From Halopseudomonas xinjiangensis (lineage in GTDB: Bacteria > Pseudomonadota > Gammaproteobacteria > Pseudomonadales > Pseudomonadaceae), in contig NZ_LT629736.1 of the NCBI RefSeq assembly GCF_900104945.1, positions 806,001 through 870,000 on the forward strand: 64,000 bases of DNA, in the 5' to 3' direction. A program made the translations under genes and the position numbers. Positions 55,379-64,000 of this stretch are shown here, in pieces. The notes below the pieces were generated by a model, which was not told the DNA's origin, searched no databases, and saw only the letters and a program-made list of their open reading frames with translations. Each line of letters opens with the position of its first letter. The stretch's first letter is position 1.

Positions 55379-56083
55379 ATGTTGCAAGTGAGTGTCTACC
55401 GTTACAACCCGGAGACTGACAAGGCTCCTTACATGCAGGACTTCCAGGTCGATACCGGCGGGAAGGATGTCATGGTTCTCGACGTACTCGCTCTGGTCAA
55501 GGAGCAGGATGTCGGGATGGCTTACCGTCGCTCCTGCCGCGAAGGCGTGTGTGGCTCGGACGGCATGAACATCAACGGCAGAAACGGCCTGGCGTGCATC
55601 ACTCCGCTGTCCGCGGTGGTGAAGAACAACAAGCTGGTTTTGCGCCCGTTGACCGGTTTGCCGGTTATTCGTGACCTCGTCGTCGATATGAGCATCTTCT
55701 ACAAGCAATACGAGAAGGTTCAGCCGTATTTGCAGAACGAGACGCCGGCGCCTGCTATCGAGCGCCTGCAGACTCCGGAAGAACGCGAGAAGCTGGACGG
55801 ACTGTACGAGTGCATTCTGTGTGCTTGCTGCTCGTCCTCCTGCCCTTCGTTCTGGTGGAATCCCGACAAGTTCATCGGTCCTGCTGGTCTGCTCAAGGCT
55901 TACCGCTTCCTGGCGGACAGCCGTGACACCAAGACCGAAGACCGTCTGGCGGCTCTGGATGACCCGTTCAGTATCTTCCGCTGCCGCGGCATCATGAACT
56001 GCGTGAACGTGTGCCCCAAGGGTCTGAATCCGACCCGCGCTATCGGTCACATCCGCAACATGCTGCTGCAGAGCGGGACCTGA
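55379..56083 (+). CDS. sdhB: Succinate dehydrogenase iron-sulfur subunit
   Basis: Passes electrons from SdhA to quinone. The 234 residues hold the 2Fe-2S ligands (CREGVCGSDGM and a later C), the 4Fe-4S cluster (CILCACCSSSCP) and the 3Fe-4S cluster (CRGIMNCVNVCPKG). All cysteines expected for the three clusters are visible. Followed by a 307-bp gap before sucA. Confidence 0.97.
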   Translation: MLQVSVYRYNPETDKAPYMQDFQVDTGGKDVMVLDVLALVKEQDVGMAYRRSCREGVCGSDGMNINGRNGLACITPLSAVVKNNKLVLRPLTGLPVIRDLVVDMSIFYKQYEKVQPYLQNETPAPAIERLQTPEEREKLDGLYECILCACCSSSCPSFWWNPDKFIGPAGLLKAYRFLADSRDTKTEDRLAALDDPFSIFRCRGIMNCVNVCPKGLNPTRAIGHIRNMLLQSGT

Positions 56084-56390
56084 TCGGTCCGACTCTGCAT
56101 TACGTTTGGCCTGTGCTGGCTCCTGTACCAGGAGTCAGCCAGTATTTTGATCGAGCCGCAGCCCACAAAGCCGCGGTTTGTTTGTACGTAAAAACCAACA
56201 GGGGCAATCGGGTAACACCCGAACTATCTGTCGGGGCCGGCAATACTCCGGTTTTGCAGAGCCTGATGGGGCAGGAGCATCAGCGACACTGATGTGGGCC
56301 AGCTCCGGATGTTCTGCACGGATGGCAGTGTTTTTGCCAGGTTAATGGTCTTGGAGCCAGGTGGTGTCCCCTTATAGAGGGTGACCAAGC
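56084..56390. other. sdhB-sucA gap with two hairpins
   Basis: No gene is supported. CTCCTG-TAC-CAGGAG with an outer CTGG/CCAG pair (56116-56142) is followed by TATTTT and may be a partial terminator. CATCAG-CGACA-CTGATG lies at 56278-56294. Together they could set the sdh to suc expression ratio or end an sdh transcript. Confidence 0.55.
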
Positions 56391-59228
56391 ATGCCAGACA
56401 GCGAAATGCAGCAGCTGTGGAGCACCTCCCATCTATCGGGTGGGAATGCCTCCTATGTTGAAGAGCTTTACGAGCTCTATCTGCACGATCCGAATAGCAT
56501 CGCCGATGAATGGCGCAGCTATTTCCAGAAACTGCCGCAGGTAAACGGCCACGCCGCCTCGGACGTTTCTCATTCCACTATCCGCGAACACTTCCTTTCT
56601 CTGGCCAAGGGTCAACGCCGGCCCCAGGCAGCCGTTGGCGGTACCGTCAGCAGCGCTCACGAGAAAAAACAGGTGGATGTTCTCAGGCTGATCCAGGCCT
56701 ACCGGATGCGCGGCCACCAGGCTTCTTCCCTCGATCCGTTGGGCCTCTGGCAGCGCGAGGAAATCGTTGATCTGACGCTGGCTGACTATGGCCTGACCGA
56801 AGCCGACCTCGACACGGCGTTTCGCACCGGCGAGATGTTCATCGGCAAGGAAGAAGCTACCCTCCGCGAGATTCTCGAAGCGCTGAAGTCGACCTATAGC
56901 TCGACCTACGGCGCGGAATACATGCACATCGTTGATTCCAACCAACGCCGCTGGTTCCAGCAGCGCCTGGAAAGCGTGCGTGGCAAGCCGCAGCATTCTG
57001 TCGAGAGCAAGCGCCATCTGCTCGAGCGCCTGACTGCAGCCGAAGGCCTGGAAAAATATCTGGGCACCAAATACCCGGGCACCAAGCGTTTTGGCGTGGA
57101 AGGTGGCGAAAGCCTTATCCCCATGCTCGACGAGATCATCCAGCGTTCCGGCTCCTATGGCACTCAGGAAGTAGTCCTCGGCATGGCCCACCGCGGCCGA
57201 CTGAACGTACTGGTCAATACGCTGGGCAAAAACCCGCGTGACCTGTTCGATGAGTTCGAAGGCAAGAAGCAGATCAACCTTGGCTCCGGCGACGTCAAAT
57301 ACCACCAGGGTTTCTCCTCGAACGTTATGACCTCGGGCGGCGAAGTTCATCTCGCTCTCGCGTTCAACCCGTCGCACCTGGAAATCGTGTCCCCGGTTGT
57401 GGAAGGCTCCGTACGGGCCCGCCAGGACCGTCGCAAGGACTCGAGCGGCGACAAGGTACTGCCGATCAACATCCATGGTGATGCGGCGTTCGCTGGTCAG
57501 GGCGTGGTCATGGAGACTTTCCAGATGTCCCAGACCCGTGCCTACAAAACCGGCGGGACCATTCATATCATCGTCAACAACCAGGTCGGCTTCACCACCA
57601 GCCGTCAGGATGATGCGCGCTCTACCGAGTACGCCACCGACGTCGCCAAGATGATCCAGGCGCCGATATTCCACGTGAACGGTGACGACCCCGAAGCGGT
57701 TCTGTTCGTTACCCAGCTGGCTGTCGACTACCGTATGCAGTTCAAGCGTGACGTGGTCATCGACCTGGTCTGCTACCGCCGTCGCGGCCATAACGAGGCC
57801 GACGAGCCATCCGGCACCCAGCCGCTGATGTACGAGAAGATCGCCAAGCATCCGACTACGCGCGACATCTACGCCGAGCGTCTGGTGCAGGAGGGCGTGC
57901 TTACGTCCGACCAGGTGCAGGAGCGCATCGAGGAATACCGCACCGCCCTCGATAATGGCGATCACGTCGTCAAAAGCCTGGTCAAGGAGCCGGATCGCAG
58001 CTCCTTCGTGGACTGGGCTCCGTATCTGGGTCATACCTGGACCGCGCGGCACGACACCCGTATCGAGCTGAAGACGCTGCAAGAGCTGGCTAACCGGTTG
58101 AACACGCTGCCAGACGGTCTGGTGCTGCAACGTCAGGTTGGCAAGATCGTCGAGGACCGTCGCAAGATGGCAGCCGGCGCTCTCGCCATGAACTGGGGCT
58201 TCGCCGAGACCATGGCCTACGCCACCCTGCTGCACGAAGGTCACCCGATCCGTATTACCGGTCAGGACGTCGGGCGCGGTACCTTCTCGCACCGCCATGC
58301 CGTCCTGCACAACCAGAAGACCGGCGATGCCTACGTTCCGCTGGCGAATCTGGCGGAAAACCAGCCGCGTATCGACATCTATGACTCGCTGCTCTCTGAA
58401 GAAGCGGTTCTGGCATTCGAATACGGTTATGCCACCACCACGCCCAACGCGCTGGTGATCTGGGAAGCGCAGTTCGGCGATTTCGCCAACGGCGCCCAGG
58501 TGGTCATCGACCAGTTCATTACCAGCGGCGAGCATAAGTGGGGTCGCCTCTGCGGTCTGACCATGCTGCTGCCGCATGGCTATGAAGGGCAGGGTCCGGA
58601 GCACTCGTCTGCACGCCTGGAGCGCTTTCTGCAAATGTCGGCCGAACACAACATCCAGGTTTGCGTACCCACTACCCCGGCACAGGTTTATCACATGCTG
58701 CGCCGCCAGGTAATCCGTCCGCTGCGCAAGCCTCTGATTGCCATGACACCCAAATCGCTGCTGCGCCACAAACTGGCCACTTCGAGCCTGGAAGATCTCT
58801 CGGACGGTTCGTTCCAGACCGTTATCCCCGAGATCGACACCATCGATCCGAAGAAGGTCGATCGCGTCGTCCTGTGCAGCGGCAAAGTGTATTACGACCT
58901 GTTGGAAAAACGCCGCAACGAAGGCAACGAGTCGACTGCGATCATCCGTATCGAGCAGCTGTACCCGTTCCCCGAAGACGATCTGGCGGAAGTGCTGGCG
59001 CCGTATACCGAAGTCAAAAAAGTCATCTGGTGTCAGGAAGAACCGATGAACCAGGGCGCCTGGTATCCGAGCCAGCATCACATGCGTCGGGTCATCGCGC
59101 AGCACTCGGTGAAGAATCTGTATCTGGACTACGCTGGTCGGGAGGCCTCGGCCGCGCCTGCCGGGGGTTATGCGTCCGCACATGCCGAACAACAGGAAAA
59201 ACTCCTGCAAGACGCCTTCACCATCTAA
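56391..59228 (+). CDS. sucA: 2-oxoglutarate dehydrogenase E1 component
   Basis: Thiamine-diphosphate-dependent decarboxylase of the 2-oxoglutarate dehydrogenase complex. The 945 residues begin with the E2-binding segment (LSGGNASYVEELYELYL), then EGGESLIPMLDE, the thiamine motif HGDAAFAGQGVV...NNQVGFTT, and EAQFGDFANGAQVVIDQF in the transketolase half. GAGGGTG upstream of the ATG serves as ribosome site. Full length. First of the suc genes, 38 bases from sucB. Confidence 0.97.
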   Translation: MPDSEMQQLWSTSHLSGGNASYVEELYELYLHDPNSIADEWRSYFQKLPQVNGHAASDVSHSTIREHFLSLAKGQRRPQAAVGGTVSSAHEKKQVDVLRLIQAYRMRGHQASSLDPLGLWQREEIVDLTLADYGLTEADLDTAFRTGEMFIGKEEATLREILEALKSTYSSTYGAEYMHIVDSNQRRWFQQRLESVRGKPQHSVESKRHLLERLTAAEGLEKYLGTKYPGTKRFGVEGGESLIPMLDEIIQRSGSYGTQEVVLGMAHRGRLNVLVNTLGKNPRDLFDEFEGKKQINLGSGDVKYHQGFSSNVMTSGGEVHLALAFNPSHLEIVSPVVEGSVRARQDRRKDSSGDKVLPINIHGDAAFAGQGVVMETFQMSQTRAYKTGGTIHIIVNNQVGFTTSRQDDARSTEYATDVAKMIQAPIFHVNGDDPEAVLFVTQLAVDYRMQFKRDVVIDLVCYRRRGHNEADEPSGTQPLMYEKIAKHPTTRDIYAERLVQEGVLTSDQVQERIEEYRTALDNGDHVVKSLVKEPDRSSFVDWAPYLGHTWTARHDTRIELKTLQELANRLNTLPDGLVLQRQVGKIVEDRRKMAAGALAMNWGFAETMAYATLLHEGHPIRITGQDVGRGTFSHRHAVLHNQKTGDAYVPLANLAENQPRIDIYDSLLSEEAVLAFEYGYATTTPNALVIWEAQFGDFANGAQVVIDQFITSGEHKWGRLCGLTMLLPHGYEGQGPEHSSARLERFLQMSAEHNIQVCVPTTPAQVYHMLRRQVIRPLRKPLIAMTPKSLLRHKLATSSLEDLSDGSFQTVIPEIDTIDPKKVDRVVLCSGKVYYDLLEKRRNEGNESTAIIRIEQLYPFPEDDLAEVLAPYTEVKKVIWCQEEPMNQGAWYPSQHHMRRVIAQHSVKNLYLDYAGREASAAPAGGYASAHAEQQEKLLQDAFTI

Positions 59229-59266
59229 GCGCCTGGCAGACATCAAAGAATCGATAAGGATCGACA

Positions 59267-60520
59267 ATGGCTATTGAAATCAAAGCCCCGACTTTCCCGG
59301 AATCGGTTGCCGACGGCACCGTCGCGACCTGGCACAAGCAACCTGGCGACGCCGTCAAGCGCGACGAACTGATCGTCGACATCGAGACCGACAAGGTTGT
59401 GATCGAAGTATTGGCCGAAGCCGATGGCGTCCTGGGCGATATCGTCAAGGGTGAAGGCGAGACGGTTCTCAGTGAAGAACTCCTGGGCACCCTGAACGAG
59501 GGCGGCGCCGCTGCGCCCGCTCCGAAGTCCGAAGCCAAGGAATCCGCGACTGCTGCGGCTCCGGCTCAGGCCCAGTCCGCCGCCAGCTATGCTGGCGAGG
59601 CGGCAGACGAACCCATGCTGTCACCGGCTGCACGCAAGATTGCAGAAGAAAACGGTCTGTCGGTGTCGGAGATTTCCGGTACTGGCAAAGGCGGACGCGT
59701 GACCAAGGAAGACGTGGTCGCTGCAGTCGAAGCCAAGAAGAACGCCCCGGCCAAGCCGGCCGCTCCGGCAGCCAAGCCGGCTGCAGCTGCACCATCGGTA
59801 TCGCTGGGGGAGGGCGACCGCGTCGAGAAGCGCGTGCCGATGACCCGCCTGCGTGCGCGTATCGCTGAACGCCTGGTCGATGCACAGTCGAACATGGCCA
59901 TGCTGACCACCTTCAACGAGGTCAACATGAAGCCGGTCATGGACTTGCGCAGCAAGTACAAGGACCTGTTCGAGAAGAAGCACAACGGCGTGCGCCTGGG
60001 CTTCATGTCGTTCTTCGTCAAGGCAGCTACCGAGGCGCTCAAGCGTTTCCCGGCAGTCAACGCGTCGATCGACGGCAACGATATCGTCTACCACGGTTAT
60101 CAGGACATCGGCGTTGCGGTGTCAAGCGATCGTGGCCTGGTCGTGCCGATCCTGCGCAATACCGAGTTCATGAGCCTGGCAACCATCGAAGGCACCATTG
60201 CCGACTACGGCCGCAAGGCACGTGACGGCAAGCTGTCGATGGAAGAAATGACTGGCGGTACATTCACCATCTCCAACGGTGGTGTTTTCGGCTCGCTGCT
60301 GTCTTCTCCGATCGTCAACCCGCCGCAGGCGGCCATCCTTGGCATGCACAAGATCCAGGAGCGCCCGATGGCGGTCAACGGCCAGGTCGTCATCCTGCCG
60401 ATGATGTATCTGGCGCTGTCCTACGATCACCGCCTGATCGACGGCAAGGAAGCAGTGAGCTTCCTGGTCGCCATCAAGGAACTGCTGGAAGATCCGGCTC
60501 GCCTTCTGCTGGACATCTGA
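59267..60520 (+). CDS. sucB: Dihydrolipoyllysine-residue succinyltransferase E2
   Basis: Core of the 2-oxoglutarate dehydrogenase complex. The 417 residues comprise a lipoyl domain (about 1-77, lipoyl lysine K43 in ETDKVVIE), an Ala/Pro-rich linker, an E1/E3-binding domain ([19 protein letters not shown], near 117), a second flexible linker, and the catalytic domain ending [11 protein letters not shown] with the active-site His and Asp. A single lipoyl domain is normal for SucB. Confidence 0.97.
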   Translation: MAIEIKAPTFPESVADGTVATWHKQPGDAVKRDELIVDIETDKVVIEVLAEADGVLGDIVKGEGETVLSEELLGTLNEGGAAAPAPKSEAKESATAAAPAQAQSAASYAGEAADEPMLSPAARKIAEENGLSVSEISGTGKGGRVTKEDVVAAVEAKKNAPAKPAAPAAKPAAAAPSVSLGEGDRVEKRVPMTRLRARIAERLVDAQSNMAMLTTFNEVNMKPVMDLRSKYKDLFEKKHNGVRLGFMSFFVKAATEALKRFPAVNASIDGNDIVYHGYQDIGVAVSSDRGLVVPILRNTEFMSLATIEGTIADYGRKARDGKLSMEEMTGGTFTISNGGVFGSLLSSPIVNPPQAAILGMHKIQERPMAVNGQVVILPMMYLALSYDHRLIDGKEAVSFLVAIKELLEDPARLLLDI

Positions 60521-60545
60521 TCCGGCTGTAACACGCCAGCGCTAA

Positions 60546-62042
<1,497 letters not shown>

Positions 62043-62057
62043 GATAGCGCCCCTATG

Positions 62058-62086
62058 ACCGGCAGGTCGCGGTTTTACCTGCCGGT
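62058..62086 (+). terminator. Perfect 10-bp hairpin after lpd
   Basis: ACCGGCAGGT (62058-62067), loop of nine bases, ACCTGCCGGT (62077-62086). No T-run follows, so it may protect or attenuate the transcript instead of ending it. It sits in the 210-bp lpd-sucC gap, which holds no gene. Confidence 0.5.
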
Positions 62087-62252
62087 TCCGGAGCACTGTC
62101 ACTGGCAAGGGTCGGTTCATCGGCCATCACCCGGGGGGGTGACATGCGGATGCGGCACATCGAGGCGATGTCCGAATCTGCCATAGGCGACAGGGGTGCG
62201 GGTAGGGCCGCTGTCAGACGTAATTCCTACACGATCAAAACGGTAGATAAGC

Positions 62253-63419
<1,167 letters not shown>

Positions 63420-64000
63420 ATGAGCATCCTGATCAACAAAGAAACCAAGGTGATCTGCCAGGGCTTCACCGGCTCGCAAGGTTCCTTCCACTCGGAACAG
63501 GCCATCGCCTACGGCACCAAGATGGTTGGCGGCGTAACACCGGGCAAGGGTGGCTCCACTCACCTGGGCCTGCCGGTGTTCAACACCGTTCGTGAAGCGG
63601 TTGAAGCCACAGGCGCCGAAGCCAGCGTGATCTACGTTCCGGCTCCGTTCTGCAAGGACTCGATCCTGGAAGCGGCTGAAGGCGGCATCAAGCTGATCGT
63701 CTGCATCACCGAAGGCATCGCGACTCTCGACATGCTCGACTGCAAGGTCAAGTGTGACGAGCTCGGCGTGCGCCTGATCGGGCCGAACTGCCCGGGTGTC
63801 ATCACCCCCGGCGAGTGCAAGATCGGCATCATGCCTGGTCACATTCACCTGCCAGGCAAGGTCGGCATCGTATCGCGCTCCGGCACCCTGACGTACGAAG
63901 CGGTCAAGCAGACCACTGACGCCGGTTTCGGTCAGTCCACGTGCGTCGGTATCGGTGGCGACCCGATCCCGGGTTCGAACTTCATCGACATCCTGAAGAT
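63420..64000 (+). CDS. sucD: Succinyl-CoA synthetase alpha subunit, N-terminal part (3' end outside window)
   Basis: The ATG abuts the sucC stop (TAAATG). About 193 residues are visible: [20 protein letters not shown], the CoA-binding [38 protein letters not shown] and [11 protein letters not shown]. The phosphorylated histidine lies further on (around residue 246 in E. coli) and is outside the window. Full protein should be about 290 residues. Confidence 0.96.
   Translation, partial: MSILINKETKVICQGFTGSQGSFHSEQAIAYGTKMVGGVTPGKGGSTHLGLPVFNTVREAVEATGAEASVIYVPAPFCKDSILEAAEGGIKLIVCITEGIATLDMLDCKVKCDELGVRLIGPNCPGVITPGECKIGIMPGHIHLPGKVGIVSRSGTLTYEAVKQTTDAGFGQSTCVGIGGDPIPGSNFIDILK

Noticed and set aside
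53465-56050. Two long antisense frames over sdhA and sdhB (463 and 376 codons)
   Set aside because: Shadows of conserved sdh genes; no domain or start signal.
56433-59267. 944-codon open frame antisense to sucA
   Set aside because: It mirrors sucA almost exactly; strong third-position GC bias in highly expressed genes removes stop codons on the opposite strand. The translation has no family character and no ribosome site.

Overview
The window looks like a chromosomal stretch of a Pseudomonas-type gammaproteobacterium. The evidence is the block gltA / sdhCDAB-sucAB-lpd-sucCD, a complete pelABCDEFG operon, gltX followed by tRNA-Ala/tRNA-Glu genes, a PA2778/PA2779-type gene pair, and REP-like 'TGTAGGAGCG...' palindromes. 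Coding sequence is GC-rich with strong third-position bias, which produces long meaningless antisense frames. A Halopseudomonas-like member of Pseudomonadaceae is my guess; no marker here settles the genus. Both window edges cut a gene: pgi on the left and sucD on the right.

Layout. 1-9638 is a sugar-nucleotide and surface-glycan region: pgi (3' part), a CpsG/ManB-type phosphomannomutase, a WbpM-type membrane nucleotide-sugar 4,6-dehydratase, then a tightly packed five-gene cassette (short SDR, GT2, GtrA flippase, FAD oxidoreductase, GT-C-like membrane protein). 9741-21628 is mixed housekeeping: glmS, an Aer-like chemoreceptor, acnA, a secreted beta-propeller protein, a YedK/HMCES protein, a GGDEF diguanylate cyclase, a small membrane protein and a PhzF-family enzyme. 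22001-35348 carries a secreted alpha/beta hydrolase and the whole pel exopolysaccharide operon. The PelA catalytic residues and the PelD c-di-GMP site are intact. 35349-37392 is an AT-rich accessory insertion with two translationally coupled genes of unknown function, flanked by a 15-base inverted repeat. 37393-45250 holds the PA2778/PA2779-type pair, a PuuB-like oxidase, a divergent EmrAB-type efflux pair with a LysR regulator, and gltX. 45415-45769 is a tRNA Ala-Glu-Ala cluster with a near-consensus promoter and a terminator. 45840-51111 has a PLP amino-acid decarboxylase, a thioesterase, PpnP and small genes. 51224 to the end is the TCA block, with gltA divergent from sdhCDAB-sucAB-lpd-sucCD.

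How it works together. Pgi, phosphomannomutase, GlmS and the WbpM-type enzyme feed nucleotide-sugar pools, and GlmS also supports the UDP-GlcNAc supply that Pel needs. PelD (c-di-GMP receptor) makes Pel secretion responsive to diguanylate cyclases; the GGDEF protein at 19031 is a possible but unproven contributor. The TCA genes form one transcriptional neighbourhood with hairpins in its two long internal gaps.

Most unexplained: the two-gene island at 35486-36578, the palindrome placed between the -35 and -10 elements upstream of pelA, and the FAD-enzyme-containing glycan cassette at 4246-9638. No CRISPR array, integrase, insertion sequence or rRNA was seen.
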